Counted from the stretch's first letter, positions 17,373 to 27,787 are shown. The stretch is DNA of 64,000 bases from a bacterium (GCA_905221235.1 CAJNCJ010000001.1:186001-250000); one strand, 5' to 3'. Translations and numbers: made by a program. Notes: generated by a model from the sequence alone, not told the origin.

Positions 17373-18827
17373 ATGGAATGGACTACTGAGCGTCGTTACA
17401 GACTTTATCAAGACTGGACGCAAGAAGAAATTAAGAATATTAAGGAAAATATGGCACAATCTCCATGGCATACTCATTACCATGTTGAGCCAAAAACAGG
17501 ACTTCTCAACGACCCAAATGGCTTTTCTTACTTTAATGGAAAGTGGATTGTTTTTTATCAGAACTTTCCTTTTGGTGCAGCCCACGGTTTGAAATCTTGG
17601 GTGCAATTGGAAAGCGAGGACTTAGTTCACTTCACTGAAACTGGTGTCAAAGTTTTGCCTGATACTCCATTAGATAGCCACGGCGCCTACTCTGGTTCTG
17701 CCATGCAGTTTGGCGATAACTTGTTCCTATTCTATACAGGAAATGTCCGCGATGAAAACTGGATTCGTCACCCATACCAAATCGGGGCTTTGATGGACAA
17801 GGATGGCAAGATTACGAAGATTGACAAGATCTTGATTGACCAGCCAGCAGATTCTACAGACCACTTCCGCGATCCGCAAATTTTTAATTTTAAAGGTCAA
17901 TATTATGCCATAGTCGGTGGACAGCACTTGGAGAAAAAAGGCTTCGTCCGTCTCTACAAGGCTGTTGACAACGACTACACAAACTGGCAAGCAGTTGGCG
18001 ACCTTGACTTTGCTAACGACCGCACTGCCTACATGATGGAATGCCCAAATCTAGTCTTTGTAGGAGAGCAACCTGTCCTTCTTTACTGCCCACAAGGTTT
18101 AGATAAGAAAGTTCTAGATTACGACAATATCTATCCAAATATGTATAAGATTGGGGCTTCCTTTGACCCTGAAAATGCTAAAATGGTAGATGTATCTCAG
18201 CTTCAAAACATGGATTATGGTTTTGAAGCCTATGCTACCCAAGCCTTCAACGCTCCTGACGGACGTGCTCTAGCAGTTAGCTGGCTTGGTTTGCCAGATG
18301 TTTCTTACCCATCTGACCGTTTTGACCACCAAGGAACCTTCTCTTTGGTCAAAGAACTGACTATCAAAGATGGCAAACTCTACCAATACCCAGTCGCGGC
18401 TATCAAGGACCTTCGTGCTTCTGAAGAAGCCTTCTCAAACCGTACCCAAACCAATAACAGCTACGAACTTGAACTCAACTTGGAACCTAATAGTCAGAGC
18501 GAGATTGTCTTACTTGCTGATAAAGAAGGCAAGGGACTTGCAATCAACTTTGACCTTGTAAATGGTCAAGTGACAGTGGATCGTAGCCAGGCTGGTGAAC
18601 AGTATGCTCAAGAATTTGGGACAACTCGTTCTTGTCCAATCGATAACCAGGCTACTACTGCTACAATTTTCATCGATAACTCTGTCTTTGAAATTTTCAT
18701 CAATAAAGGAGAAAAAGTATTTTCTGGTCGTGTCTTCCCACATGCGGATCAAAATGGTATCCTGATCAAATCTGGAAACCCAACTGGAACTTACTATGAA
18801 TTAGATTATGGTCGCAAAATTAACTGA
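17373..18827 (+). CDS. scrB: Sucrose-6-phosphate hydrolase (GH32)
   Basis: Cleaves sucrose-6-phosphate from ScrA into glucose-6-phosphate and fructose. 484 residues. GH32 signatures: the nucleophile box KTGLLNDPNGF near residue 45, FRDPQIF near 167 and the acid/base box MMECPNLV near 225, followed by a beta-sandwich C-terminal domain. GGAGGA lies 8 bases before ATG 17373. Its end overlaps the start of scrR by 20 bases, so the repressor is translated from the same mRNA. Confidence 0.95.
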   Translation: MEWTTERRYRLYQDWTQEEIKNIKENMAQSPWHTHYHVEPKTGLLNDPNGFSYFNGKWIVFYQNFPFGAAHGLKSWVQLESEDLVHFTETGVKVLPDTPLDSHGAYSGSAMQFGDNLFLFYTGNVRDENWIRHPYQIGALMDKDGKITKIDKILIDQPADSTDHFRDPQIFNFKGQYYAIVGGQHLEKKGFVRLYKAVDNDYTNWQAVGDLDFANDRTAYMMECPNLVFVGEQPVLLYCPQGLDKKVLDYDNIYPNMYKIGASFDPENAKMVDVSQLQNMDYGFEAYATQAFNAPDGRALAVSWLGLPDVSYPSDRFDHQGTFSLVKELTIKDGKLYQYPVAAIKDLRASEEAFSNRTQTNNSYELELNLEPNSQSEIVLLADKEGKGLAINFDLVNGQVTVDRSQAGEQYAQEFGTTRSCPIDNQATTATIFIDNSVFEIFINKGEKVFSGRVFPHADQNGILIKSGNPTGTYYELDYGRKIN

Positions 18828-19773
18828 TGTCGCCAAACTTGCAGGCGTCAGCCCTACTACCGTTTCTCGGGTTATCAATAAAAAAGGCTATTTATCAGAG
18901 AAAACCATTCAAAAGGTCAATGAAGCCATGCGAGAATTGGGCTATAAACCCAACAATCTAGCTCGCAGTCTGCAAGGAAAATCAGCTAAGTTAATCGGCT
19001 TGATTTTCCCCAATATTTCCAACGTTTTCTATGCAGAATTGATTGATAAATTGGAACACCAACTCTTCAAAAATGGTTACAAAACCATCATCTGCAACAG
19101 TGAGCACGACTCTGAGAAGGAACGCGAGTACATCGAAATGCTGGAAGCCAATCAGGTGGACGGCATCATTTCTGGTAGTCACAACTTGGGAATCGAAGAC
19201 TACAATCGTGTGACAGCGCCGATTATTTCCTTTGACCGAAACTTGTCGCCAGACATTCCAGTCGTTTCCTCTGACAACTATGCTGGTGGGGTTCTTGCTG
19301 CCCAGACCTTGGTTAAGACAGGCGCCCAGTCTATCATCATGATTACTGGGAATGACAATTCTAATTCGCCAACAGGACTGCGCCACGCTGGCTTTGCATC
19401 CGTACTCCCAAAAGCACCTATTATCAATGTTTCAAGCGACTTTTCTCCTGTCAGAAAAGAAATGGAAATCAAGAATATCTTGACCCGACAAAAGCCTGAT
19501 GCCATCTTTGCTTCGGATGATTTGACAGCTATTCTGGTCATTAAAATTGCTCAAGAACTAGGCATTTCTGTTCCTGAAGAACTCAAGGTCATCGGCTATG
19601 ATGGGACCTATTTTATCGAGAACTACTACCCTCATTTGACAACAATTAAGCAACCTATGCAAGAGATTGCTCAACTCACTGTTGACCTCCTATTACAAAA
19701 GATCGAAGGCAAGGAAGTCGCAACAACCGGTTACTTCTTACCAGTCACCCTATTACCAGGAAAAAGTATTTGA
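18808..19773 (+). CDS. scrR: Sucrose operon repressor (LacI family)
   Basis: 321 residues. N-terminal LacI helix-turn-helix (LTDVAKLAGVSPTTVSRVIN, residues 5-24), hinge and the periplasmic-binding-like effector domain (from about residue 60; ASDDLTAILVIK near 232). It overlaps scrB by 20 bases, and a BOX repeat begins at the last base of its stop codon. By family and position it represses scrA and scrB, most likely through the two TGnnAAACGnTTGACA-like sites in the divergent promoter region. Confidence 0.92.
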   Translation: MVAKLTDVAKLAGVSPTTVSRVINKKGYLSEKTIQKVNEAMRELGYKPNNLARSLQGKSAKLIGLIFPNISNVFYAELIDKLEHQLFKNGYKTIICNSEHDSEKEREYIEMLEANQVDGIISGSHNLGIEDYNRVTAPIISFDRNLSPDIPVVSSDNYAGGVLAAQTLVKTGAQSIIMITGNDNSNSPTGLRHAGFASVLPKAPIINVSSDFSPVRKEMEIKNILTRQKPDAIFASDDLTAILVIKIAQELGISVPEELKVIGYDGTYFIENYYPHLTTIKQPMQEIAQLTVDLLLQKIEGKEVATTGYFLPVTLLPGKSI

Positions 19774-19925
19774 TACTCTTCGAAAATCTCTTCAAACCAC
19801 GTCAACGTCGCCTTACCGTAGATATATGTAACTAACTTCGTCAGTCTTATCTACAATCTCAAAGCAATGCTTTGAGCAGCTTGCGGCTAGCTTCCTAGTT
19901 TGCTCTTTGATTTTCATTGAGTATA
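19773..19925 (-). repeat. BOX element, boxA-boxB-boxC
   Basis: About 153 bases. Read on the minus strand it begins TATACTCAATGAAAATC (boxA, from 19925), runs through the boxB hairpin region around GACTGACGAAG, and ends with the boxC sequence down to CGAAGAGTAT (19773). The length fits one boxA, one boxB and one boxC. BOX repeats are characteristic of S. pneumoniae and close relatives. It starts at the scrR stop and ends just before a bidirectional terminator. Confidence 0.93.
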
Positions 19926-19934
19926 AGCACAAGA

Positions 19935-19965
19935 AAACTCAGACCGATCCGTCTGAGTTTTTTTT
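19935..19965. terminator. Bidirectional terminator between scrR and mvaA
   Basis: Perfect inverted repeat AAACTCAGAC/GTCTGAGTTT (19935-19944, 19951-19960) with a T-run on the plus side and a shorter one on the minus side. It overlaps the mvaA stop codon. Confidence 0.9.
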
Positions 19966-21238
19966 ATGATCTTAAGTTTTCGAGATAACGCTGGGCTGTC
20001 TCTAGGTTAAAGGTTTTATCTGCGATAAGCTGCTCGACTAGGGGAGCTACCTCGGACTCACTAGCACCTGCTAGGAGAGCCAAGGATTTGGCCTGCAATT
20101 TCATGTGACCTTGCTGGATTCCTGTACTCACCAAAGCTTTGAGGGCCGCAAAGTTTTGGGCAAGACCGATAGACACGATAATCTGGGCTAATTCTTTAGC
20201 AGATGGACTTCCCAGCAGTTCATGACTGAGAGCTACACGAGGGTTGAGACCGATAGAGCCACCCTTGGTCGCTACAGGCATAGGCAGGGTCATCTCACCG
20301 ACCAATTCTTCTCTTTCAAGGTCCAGCGTCCAGTAGCTAAGACCTTGATAGCGTCCATTTTGACTGGCAAAGGCGTGTGCACCCGCTTCGATGGCACGCC
20401 AGTCATTACCTGTGGCAATTAAAACGGCATCAATACCATTAAAAATCCCTTTATTGTGGGTAGCAGCTCGATAAGGATCAACCTGCGCAAACTGACTAGC
20501 CAAAGCCATTTTTTCCGCAATCTCTCGTCCTTGATCCTTTTGGCGGCTCAAGTAGCGAAAGGCGACGCGACAACTTGCAGTCACCAGAGAATCGGTCGCG
20601 TAGTTGGATAGAATCCCCATGAGACTCTGTCCCTGACTGAGTTCTTCTAAGACTGGCTTCAAGGCTTCCAGCATGGTGTTAAGCATATTGGCACCCATGG
20701 CCTCCTGGGTATCGACATGAAGATAAACTACCAGAAAGTCCGTTTCGCCTTTGATCTGTTCTACATGCAAATCACGCGCCCCACCTCCACGTTTAACGAT
20801 AGAAGGATAGGCTTGATTGGCAAGTTCCAAGAGCTCCGCCTTCTTGCTGGCAATTTTCTCTTGCGCTTGTTCAGGATCAGCAACCTGATAAAGGGCTACC
20901 TGACCAATCATCTGACGCTGACGGACTTGCGCAGTAAAACCGCCTGCTCGCTTAATGATTTTACTGGCATAGCTGGCCGCAGCAACCACAGATGGTTCTT
21001 CTGTCACATAGGGAACAGTGTATTCCTGACCATTGACAAGAACCTCTGGAACCAGCGAATAAGGTAGAGAAAAAGTCCCCACCACATTCTCACTCAGCTG
21101 GTCTGCGACAGTAACACTAATCTGTTCATCCTGTTCCAGACTAGCTTGTCTCTCAGGACTAAGGAGCGCCTGAGCTTGTAACAGCTCGAGGCGCTCATGG
21201 TATGATTTTTTAGAAAATCCATTCCAACTTATCTTCAT
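19964..21238 (-). CDS. mvaA: Hydroxymethylglutaryl-CoA reductase (class II)
   Basis: Second mevalonate-forming enzyme, reducing HMG-CoA to mevalonate for isoprenoid synthesis. 424 residues, the bacterial degradative-type (class II) length. Visible blocks: VPYVTEEPSVVAAASYASK near residues 77-95, RGGGARDLH near 150, DAMGANMLN-like EAMGANMLN near 180, and the catalytic ATHNKGIFNGIDAV near 258. Its ATG overlaps the mvaS stop by one base, so the two are translated together. Both make mevalonate; later pathway genes are not in the window. Confidence 0.95.
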   Translation of the reverse strand: MKISWNGFSKKSYHERLELLQAQALLSPERQASLEQDEQISVTVADQLSENVVGTFSLPYSLVPEVLVNGQEYTVPYVTEEPSVVAAASYASKIIKRAGGFTAQVRQRQMIGQVALYQVADPEQAQEKIASKKAELLELANQAYPSIVKRGGGARDLHVEQIKGETDFLVVYLHVDTQEAMGANMLNTMLEALKPVLEELSQGQSLMGILSNYATDSLVTASCRVAFRYLSRQKDQGREIAEKMALASQFAQVDPYRAATHNKGIFNGIDAVLIATGNDWRAIEAGAHAFASQNGRYQGLSYWTLDLEREELVGEMTLPMPVATKGGSIGLNPRVALSHELLGSPSAKELAQIIVSIGLAQNFAALKALVSTGIQQGHMKLQAKSLALLAGASESEVAPLVEQLIADKTFNLETAQRYLENLRS

Positions 21239-22410
21239 TATTTTTCAACCTTGCTATAACGGCGTTGGTGGTCAACAATTTCAACCAAGGCAAAATCTTG
21301 ATTTTCATAGCCAGCAAACTGGGCAGAATTTGTTTCATCTAAGTCTACCTCCTCAAAGAAGACTTTTTCATAGTCTGCAACAGATAGGGCAGTTCGTTGG
21401 TTGAGCTTGTTCAAGCGGTCTTTATCCAGATAAGCTTCATATCCTTCAACCAATTCACCACTAAAGAACTCAGCCACAGCACCACTTCCGTAACTATAAA
21501 GGGCAATTTTATCCCCAGCCTTCAAGCTATCTGTATTTTCCAAGAGAGACAATAGTCCAAGGAAGAGGGAACCTGTATAGATATTCCCCACCTTTTGACT
21601 GTAGAGAATAGACTGGTCAAAATGATTTTGCAAGAGATCTTTTTTCTCTTGAGGCAAGTTCTTATCCATGATTTTTTTCAAGCCTTTTAGGGCTAATTTA
21701 GGGTAAGGCAAGTGGAAACAAACAGCTGCAAAATCATCTAAGGTAAGCTGGTAACGTTTTTGGTATTCAAGCCAAGTCGTTTTCAAACTATCCAAGTATT
21801 GCTGGGTAGAATAAACACCATTTACATAAGGGGTTGTTGAGTAATTTGGACGCCAGAAATCCATGATGTCACGAGTCTGAGCCACATTGTCATTATTAAA
21901 GGCCATAATGCGCGGATTTTGTGTAATTAGCATAGCCACACTTCCAGCACCCTGAGTGGGTTCTCCTGGAGTTTCAATACCGTATTTGGCAATATCACTG
22001 GCAATGACCAAGACCTTGGACTCTGGAGAATTTTCCACATGCAGTTTTGCATAATGGAGGGCAGCTGTCGCTCCATAACAGGCTTCTTTAATCTCGAAAC
22101 TACGAGCAAAGGGCTGAATGCCCAGCAAGCCATGCACAAAGACGGCCGCAGCTTTACTTTGGTCAATTCCTGACTCGGTCGCCACAATGACCATGTCAAT
22201 TTCTTCTTTTTCTTTATCAGTCAAAATCGAGTTACTTGCACTCGCCGCCAAGGTCACGATGTCCTCAGTTAAGGGTGCAATACTCAATTCCTCGAGTAAG
22301 AGTCCTTTACTTAATTTTTCAGGGTCAATTCCCCTTGCTTCTGCTAAGTCTTGTAACTTCAAGACATATTGACTGGTCGCAAAACCAATCTTATCAATAC
22401 CGATTGTCAT
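21238..22410 (-). CDS. mvaS: Hydroxymethylglutaryl-CoA synthase
   Basis: Condenses acetoacetyl-CoA and acetyl-CoA to HMG-CoA. 390 residues from ATG 22410 (MTIGIDKIGFA), with AGAGGT 6 bases upstream; the frame extends 8 codons further without a better start. The nucleophilic Cys is in FEIKEACYGATAAL near residue 110, with the catalytic Glu and His expected around 79 (VATESG) and 233 (CFHLPYPKL). First gene of the mvaS-mvaA unit. Confidence 0.95.
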   Translation of the reverse strand: MTIGIDKIGFATSQYVLKLQDLAEARGIDPEKLSKGLLLEELSIAPLTEDIVTLAASASNSILTDKEKEEIDMVIVATESGIDQSKAAAVFVHGLLGIQPFARSFEIKEACYGATAALHYAKLHVENSPESKVLVIASDIAKYGIETPGEPTQGAGSVAMLITQNPRIMAFNNDNVAQTRDIMDFWRPNYSTTPYVNGVYSTQQYLDSLKTTWLEYQKRYQLTLDDFAAVCFHLPYPKLALKGLKKIMDKNLPQEKKDLLQNHFDQSILYSQKVGNIYTGSLFLGLLSLLENTDSLKAGDKIALYSYGSGAVAEFFSGELVEGYEAYLDKDRLNKLNQRTALSVADYEKVFFEEVDLDETNSAQFAGYENQDFALVEIVDHQRRYSKVEK

Positions 22411-22454
22411 ATTTACCTCTGTTTTATCATTCATGTAAAAAATCGTTCTATACT

Positions 22455-22463
22455 ATTTTATCA
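22455..22463 (-). promoter_or_regulatory. Probable mvaS promoter
   Basis: Minus-strand extended -10 TGATAAAAT (TAAAAT at 22460-22455), giving a leader of about 38 bases before ATG 22410. No clear -35. Confidence 0.45.
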
Positions 22464-22482
22464 CAAATGGCAGTAAAAGAGA

Positions 22483-22512
22483 GAAAAAAGACTTGATTCA
22501 CCAAATCAAGTC
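22483..22512 (-). terminator. Terminator after the threonine/serine exporter genes
   Basis: Perfect 9-base stem GACTTGATT/AATCAAGTC (22490-22498, 22504-22512) followed on the minus strand by a T-run, 10 bases past the stop of the exporter's second gene. Confidence 0.85.
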
Positions 22513-22522
22513 GCTTATGAAT

Positions 22523-22972
22523 CTAACTTTTATGCTGTTTTCGTAAGTAAGAATAAAGTCTGAGAATCACTGTTCCGCTAGCCATTCCAATGGAAATCAC
22601 CAAAGCCAACATAACAACCAAGGTTGCACTAGCAATGGCATGACTGTAATCTCCTGTCACAAAAAAGGCAGTTGTCCGATAGGAGAGATAACCCGGAACC
22701 AGAGGTGCCAAGATGGCTAAGATAAATACCACAGCAGGTGTCTTATAAAGAATACTTAAAATCTGGCTGACACAAGAACCGATAATGGCTGCAATAAAAG
22801 TAGCCACAATAACATTAGTCGGTTCCTTGAGCAAAAGATAAATTAGCCAGACGGCCATGCCCAAAATCCCTCCAGGTAAGAGCATAGACCGTTGCACATT
22901 GAGTACAATTAAAAAAGTGATAATGGCAAGAAGACTTGCTACTGCTTGTAATAAAAAGGTAGTTAGTGTCAT
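22523..22972 (-). CDS. Threonine/serine exporter, ThrE C-terminal half (DUF3815-type)
   Basis: 149 residues with four to five hydrophobic segments and little else. It matches the second half of ThrE, the Corynebacterium threonine/serine exporter, which in many Firmicutes is split into two genes. It starts one base before the stop of its partner upstream. Together they should form the complete transporter. Export of threonine or serine is inferred from the family. Confidence 0.8.
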   Translation of the reverse strand: MTLTTFLLQAVASLLAIITFLIVLNVQRSMLLPGGILGMAVWLIYLLLKEPTNVIVATFIAAIIGSCVSQILSILYKTPAVVFILAILAPLVPGYLSYRTTAFFVTGDYSHAIASATLVVMLALVISIGMASGTVILRLYSYLRKQHKS

Positions 22973-22973
22973 A

Positions 22974-23732
22974 TTAGTTCATCAATACCAAGGCGACAGA
23001 AGTTCCTGCCCCTAAAGCAAGGGTAATGAGTAGGGATTCAAACATCTTACTCATACCAGAGTTTATGTGGTTGGTCATAATATCCCGAACCGCATTGGTC
23101 AAGGCAATACCTGGTACAAAAGGCATGACCGCACCAGCTATAATCAAATCTGCCGTTGAGGGAAAGCCTGTGTAGCGAGCCCAAAACTGAGCTATCATCC
23201 CAAAGACAAAGGCTCCAGCAAAGGCTGTTACAAAGGGAATTCGGATAAACTTCTCCACATAGAGGGAAAAGGCAAAACCAAATAAGGTAGCCACTCCTGC
23301 CCCAAGTGCGTCGTAGATATTTCCACTAAACATAATTGAAAAGAAAGGGGCACTAAAGGTCGCAGCCAGAGTCACCTGTAACTTGGTATAGGGAAGGGGT
23401 TGAGCTTGCAAGGCCGTCAATTGCTTGAAGGCCGTCTCTAAATCAATCCGCCCCCCAACCAGCTGACGAGAAATCTGGTTCACATCGCAGACCTTTTCGA
23501 TGTTATAAGAAGAGGAGGTCACGCGCTTCATGCGCGAAATATTGGTGTTTTCAATAGAGAAAAAGATAGCGGCCGGCATGGCAAGAACATTGCAATCCAC
23601 AATCCCCTGCGAATGCGCGATCCGAATCATGGTATCTTCTACACGATGGATTTCTGAGCCACTTTTAAGGAGAATAGTCCCCGCTAGCATAATCACATCG
23701 ATGACGGCATTTAATTCTTTTGATTCTTCCAT
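22974..23732 (-). CDS. Threonine/serine exporter, ThrE N-terminal half (DUF1212-type)
   Basis: 252 residues. A soluble N-terminus (residues 1-115) holds the family motif around SGSEIHRVEDTMIRIA (24-39); about five membrane segments follow. This corresponds to the N-terminal part of ThrE. GGAGG lies just upstream of ATG 23732. It comes after the strong stkP terminator, so it likely has its own promoter. Confidence 0.82.
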   Translation of the reverse strand: MEESKELNAVIDVIMLAGTILLKSGSEIHRVEDTMIRIAHSQGIVDCNVLAMPAAIFFSIENTNISRMKRVTSSSYNIEKVCDVNQISRQLVGGRIDLETAFKQLTALQAQPLPYTKLQVTLAATFSAPFFSIMFSGNIYDALGAGVATLFGFAFSLYVEKFIRIPFVTAFAGAFVFGMIAQFWARYTGFPSTADLIIAGAVMPFVPGIALTNAVRDIMTNHINSGMSKMFESLLITLALGAGTSVALVLMN

Positions 23733-23781
23733 GCTTTCCTCCTTTTATCAACTCCTTCTATTCTATCACAAATCAGGACTC

Positions 23782-23817
23782 AAAAAAAATCTTTGCCATG
23801 AAATCATGACAAAGATT
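23782..23817 (-). terminator. Terminator after stkP
   Basis: Long inverted repeat AATCTTTGtCATGA/TCATGgCAAAGATT on the minus strand (arms about 23817-23804 and 23801-23788) followed by eight T. It lies 4 bases past the stkP stop. Confidence 0.9.
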
Positions 23818-23820
23818 CGT

Positions 23821-25722
23821 TTAATCACGAGAATTTTCGTGGTTGCCTTCACTACTTGATTGAGTCGTAGCAGGTGCATTCCCTCGTTGATTTCCTTGTT
23901 GGTTCCCCTGACTTGGTGTTGTAGTAGAACCTTGGTTTCCACGTTGGGATGGTGCTGATGATGACGTTGACGGCGGTGTTTTTGGTTTGTAGATTGAAAT
24001 CTTGACACGCGTCTTAGTCAAATCAACCTTTTCACCCGCCTTTGGACTCTGTTCAACGACTGTACCCTCAGCAGTTCCATCAGGAGCTGTTGACACCTCT
24101 ACAACTTCAATATTGGCTTCTTTAATACCGACAATTTGAACGAGATTGTTTTTAGTAAATTCAAGACTAGATCCTATATAACTTGGCATGGCAACGCTGG
24201 TTACTTTCTTAGCAACGGTTAAGGTAATCGTTGAGGCCTTGCTCAAATCATAGGTTGTTCCGGCAGCTGGACTCTGTCTGAGAACAGTTCCTGCTTCGCT
24301 CTCACTTGATTCCTCTTCCTCAATTTTGATGAGATTTTCAGGAACCTTCTTCTGCTTGAGTTCTGCGATAACATCTGTCGATTTACGGCCGATATAGTTA
24401 CTCAATTGGAAGGATTGTTTGCCTGATGAGACTACCAAATTGATTTTCGAACCTTCTTTTCGAGTCTTTCCAGCTTCAGGATCTGTACGGATAATCCGCC
24501 CTTCTTCCACCTTTTCACTAGCCTCTGATTTCTCCTCTCCAATCTCAAAATTGACTTTCTTGAGCGTTTCCTTGGCCTCCGCCACTGTCTGACCTGTCAC
24601 ATCTGGAATGGCAATGGTTGCAGGAGTTCTGGATAATATCCAAATCAGAGAGGCTGCCACCAATACAATGCTGGCCAACAAAATCATATAACGAACTCTA
24701 AATTTCCGTTTCTTAACAGGCTTGCTTGCGTAATTGTCTTCTGAAGCCTGCTGACTCAGCTTCGCAGTCTGTGGCTTCGGACTTTGTGTTTGCACCTTAG
24801 GAATCGAGGTCAAGGTACTCTGGGATACCTTTGGTAGAGTCTTGGTGTCTGCCTTAGTAGTATCATTAAATACCAGTTTAGGTTCATTTCGACGATTGTA
24901 AGACAAGCTACTAGACAAATCCACATACATCTCTGCAACTGACTGATAACGATCTGTCAATTTCTTGGCAGTTGCCTTGATGACAACATTTTCCAAAGCC
25001 TGAGGCACAGATGGATTTTCATCAATAACTGATGGCAGTGGTTTTTGGAAATGCTGGAGAGCAATGGTCACCGCGCTATCCCCGTCATAAGGGATATGGC
25101 CTGTCAGCATCTCATAGAAAATAATCCCCATGGCATAGATATCACTCTGCACAGTTGCCTTCGAACCACGCGCCTGTTCTGGTGACAAATAATGAACCGA
25201 ACCCAACATAGAGTTAGTCTGAGTCAGACTCGTCTCTGCAAAGGCTACCGCAATCCCAAAGTCTGTGACCTTGGCAGTCCCATCTGGTGTCAAGAGGATA
25301 TTTTGCGGTTTCAAGTCTCGGTGAACAATTCCTCTGGTATGGGCCAAACGCATAGCCAATAGGATTTGTCCCATGATACGGACGGCTTCTTCATTAGAAA
25401 GAGGATAGTGTTCCTTGATATAGCGTTTAAGGTCCAGTCCAGCAACATATTCCATTGCGAGATACTGTTGACCGTCTTCCTCACCAATATCTGTTATCCG
25501 AACGATATGAGGATGGTCTAGATCTGCCATAGCTCTCGCTTCACGCTGAAAACGAGCTACAGCTATCGGGTCCGTCTGGTAGTTGGTCCTCAGGACCTTC
25601 ACTGCCACTTCTTCTCCGTCTAGAATTAAATCCTTGGCCAAATAGACATCTGCCATGCCTCCTCGGCCAATCTGTTTCACAATCCGATAGCGTCCGGCAA
25701 AAATCTTGCCGATTTGGATCAT
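23821..25722 (-). CDS. stkP: Serine/threonine protein kinase with three PASTA domains
   Basis: Membrane kinase of cell division and wall synthesis. 633 residues. Kinase: glycine loop GRGGMADVY (19-27), Lys42, HRDLKPQN (134-141), DFG (154-156), activation-loop threonines near 165-169. TM segment about 344-363. Outside: PASTA units at about 367-434, 435-506 and 507-580, then a 53-residue tail rich in S, T, Q, N and G (581-633). From memory the S. pneumoniae protein has four PASTA units and ends shortly after the last. Here one middle unit seems absent and the tail is extra. It overlaps phpP by 4 bases (ATGA), the standard phosphatase-kinase pair. Confidence 0.95.
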   Translation of the reverse strand: MIQIGKIFAGRYRIVKQIGRGGMADVYLAKDLILDGEEVAVKVLRTNYQTDPIAVARFQREARAMADLDHPHIVRITDIGEEDGQQYLAMEYVAGLDLKRYIKEHYPLSNEEAVRIMGQILLAMRLAHTRGIVHRDLKPQNILLTPDGTAKVTDFGIAVAFAETSLTQTNSMLGSVHYLSPEQARGSKATVQSDIYAMGIIFYEMLTGHIPYDGDSAVTIALQHFQKPLPSVIDENPSVPQALENVVIKATAKKLTDRYQSVAEMYVDLSSSLSYNRRNEPKLVFNDTTKADTKTLPKVSQSTLTSIPKVQTQSPKPQTAKLSQQASEDNYASKPVKKRKFRVRYMILLASIVLVAASLIWILSRTPATIAIPDVTGQTVAEAKETLKKVNFEIGEEKSEASEKVEEGRIIRTDPEAGKTRKEGSKINLVVSSGKQSFQLSNYIGRKSTDVIAELKQKKVPENLIKIEEEESSESEAGTVLRQSPAAGTTYDLSKASTITLTVAKKVTSVAMPSYIGSSLEFTKNNLVQIVGIKEANIEVVEVSTAPDGTAEGTVVEQSPKAGEKVDLTKTRVKISIYKPKTPPSTSSSAPSQRGNQGSTTTPSQGNQQGNQRGNAPATTQSSSEGNHENSRD

Positions 25723-26459
25723 TCTGCATCCTCCTCGTTCATAGAAACAAGGGCAACCGTAATGTTGTCTAAACCTCCTGCATTGTTAGCAAAACGCACG
25801 AGCGTCGCTGTTTTATCTGCCAAAGGAATATCACTGGTTACAATATCACAAATCTCACTGCCTGAAATCATGTTAGTCAAACCATCACTATTGAGCAAGA
25901 GATAGTCACCTGGCTCAAGGGTAATCATTCCAAAATCAGGTTGAACTTCATCTTTTTGACCGATAGATTGAGTAATAATATTTTTCTGTGGATGGCTAGC
26001 TGCTTCTTCTGGTGTCAATTGACCTGCCTTAAGCAATTCATTGACCAAGGAATGATCGCTCGTCAACTGGTGGTATTCTTCCCCACGAATCAAACCGATA
26101 CGAGAATCTCCAATGTGAGCATAGATAGCCTGATTACCAATAATAGCAACAGCCTCTAGAGTTGTTCCCATTCCTTTATAGGCATCATCTTGCCCAAGTT
26201 GATGAATCTTTTGATTTTCAATTTCTAGGTAATTGGCGAACCATTCACGCACTTCATTGACTGTATCGATCTGGGTATCAACCCAAGCTATACCTAGGTC
26301 TGTTACCGCCATTTCACTAGCGATATTCCCTGCGCGATGACCTCCCATCCCATCAGCTAAAATAATCATGGTACGTCCAGCTCTATTGACATAGTGGTTG
26401 ACATAGTCTTGGTTATTTGTTCGTTTCTGACCAACATCTGTTAATAATGAAATTTCCAT
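25719..26459 (-). CDS. phpP: PP2C-type protein phosphatase
   Basis: 246 residues, Mn-dependent Ser/Thr phosphatase that reverses StkP phosphorylation. Metal-binding motifs: RTNNQDYV near residues 13-20, [11 protein letters not shown] near 35-45, GDSRIGL near 117, SDGLTNMI near 192 and DNITVALV near 232. AAGGA lies 9 bases before the ATG. It overlaps stkP by 4 bases and follows rsmB by 14. Confidence 0.95.
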   Translation of the reverse strand: MEISLLTDVGQKRTNNQDYVNHYVNRAGRTMIILADGMGGHRAGNIASEMAVTDLGIAWVDTQIDTVNEVREWFANYLEIENQKIHQLGQDDAYKGMGTTLEAVAIIGNQAIYAHIGDSRIGLIRGEEYHQLTSDHSLVNELLKAGQLTPEEAASHPQKNIITQSIGQKDEVQPDFGMITLEPGDYLLLNSDGLTNMISGSEICDIVTSDIPLADKTATLVRFANNAGGLDNITVALVSMNEEDAE

Positions 26460-26473
26460 GTGTCAGTTCCTTC

Positions 26474-27787
26474 CTAATCCGATATCTTGCGAAATTGACT
26501 GATAAAGAATCCATCACTTCCATACAATTCAGGTGTAATGAGGATACAGCCGTCTTTCATGATATCCTTACATTCATGTTCTAGTTTTACCTGCTCGAAC
26601 TCAGGATGACTTTCTAAAAACGCCTCAACGACTTGAAAATTCTCCTCTGAGACAATGGTACAGGTACTATAAGTTATTATACCACCTTTGCGTAGTGTTT
26701 GACAAACACTACCTAATATTTCTAGCTGAATTTCCTGTAAGGACGCGAAATCTGCCGTTTCTTTATTGTATTTGATATCTGGTTTTCGGCGCAAAAGACC
26801 GATTCCTGAACAGGGAGCATCCACTAAAATCTTATCAAACGAATTCTGACCAAAAAATTCATGCACCTTTCTGGCATCCAATTTTTGCGTTTGAACCCGA
26901 TCTGCAACCCCTAAACGCTCCGCATTTTCTTGGATTAAGTCCAACTTGTGGTCATACAAGTCCAGAGCAGTAACCTGTCCTGTCGTGAGATAGGAGGCAA
27001 TATGGGCTGTTTTCCCACCCGGAGCCGCACAGGCATCTAGGACCTGCTCATCACCTTGTAGATCAAGCGTCGGAGCAACCAGCTGACTGGACTCGTCTTG
27101 GATGGTAATGGCTCCCTCCGCAAACAAATCATGACCTGCAAAGTGCCCTTGCTCCTTGACCAGACCAGAAGGAGACAAGGATGAATCACTGGCCTCTAAC
27201 AAGGCTTGAATTTCCTCTTTTCGGCTTAAATCAGTCACACGAATACTGGCCTTGTTGCGCACCAAAAGACTTTCAAAAATAGCTTGCGCTCGCTCTTCAC
27301 CGTATTCTTCCTTAAGTTTAGACACGAGCCAAACTGGGAGAGAATAGGCAATGGAATCACGCTTGTTTTTTCGTTTGATGCTGGCAATATCTGGCCAGCC
27401 TTCACGCAGAATACGACGAAGGATGGCGTTGACTAATTTTTCACTGCCTTTTTTACGGACTTTGGCTAATTCTACTGCTTCATTGACTACAGCATGATCT
27501 GGAATCTTGTTCAAATAGCGGAGCTGGTAGGCACTCATGAGAAGAAGGACATAAAGCCAACTGTCTAACTGGTCTCTGTCTTCGATAAAGTGGGATAGGT
27601 ACCATTCCAGAGTCAGTTTACGGGCTACCGTTCCATAGACCAGCTCGGTCACCAAGCCCTTGTCTGCTACAGAAAGTTGACTTCCCTTGAGATGCTTATT
27701 TAAGGCGATATTTGAGTATGCTTGGTTCACAAAAACATCCTCTAGCACTGCTAGGGCTAAACTTCTAGCCGTTTCTACTTTAGTCAC
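26474..27787 (-). CDS. rsmB: 16S rRNA (cytosine-967-C5) methyltransferase
   Basis: Methylates C967 of 16S rRNA. N-terminal NusB-like helical domain (about 1-140), then a Rossmann methyltransferase: SAM loop [14 protein letters not shown] near residue 253, catalytic cysteines in [12 protein letters not shown] near 320 and YSTCTI near 371. The start is taken as GTG 27787 (437 residues), 9 bases from GGAG; a TTG one codon upstream is the alternative. It overlaps the end of fmt by 8 bases. Confidence 0.93.
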   Translation of the reverse strand: MTKVETARSLALAVLEDVFVNQAYSNIALNKHLKGSQLSVADKGLVTELVYGTVARKLTLEWYLSHFIEDRDQLDSWLYVLLLMSAYQLRYLNKIPDHAVVNEAVELAKVRKKGSEKLVNAILRRILREGWPDIASIKRKNKRDSIAYSLPVWLVSKLKEEYGEERAQAIFESLLVRNKASIRVTDLSRKEEIQALLEASDSSLSPSGLVKEQGHFAGHDLFAEGAITIQDESSQLVAPTLDLQGDEQVLDACAAPGGKTAHIASYLTTGQVTALDLYDHKLDLIQENAERLGVADRVQTQKLDARKVHEFFGQNSFDKILVDAPCSGIGLLRRKPDIKYNKETADFASLQEIQLEILGSVCQTLRKGGIITYSTCTIVSEENFQVVEAFLESHPEFEQVKLEHECKDIMKDGCILITPELYGSDGFFISQFRKISD

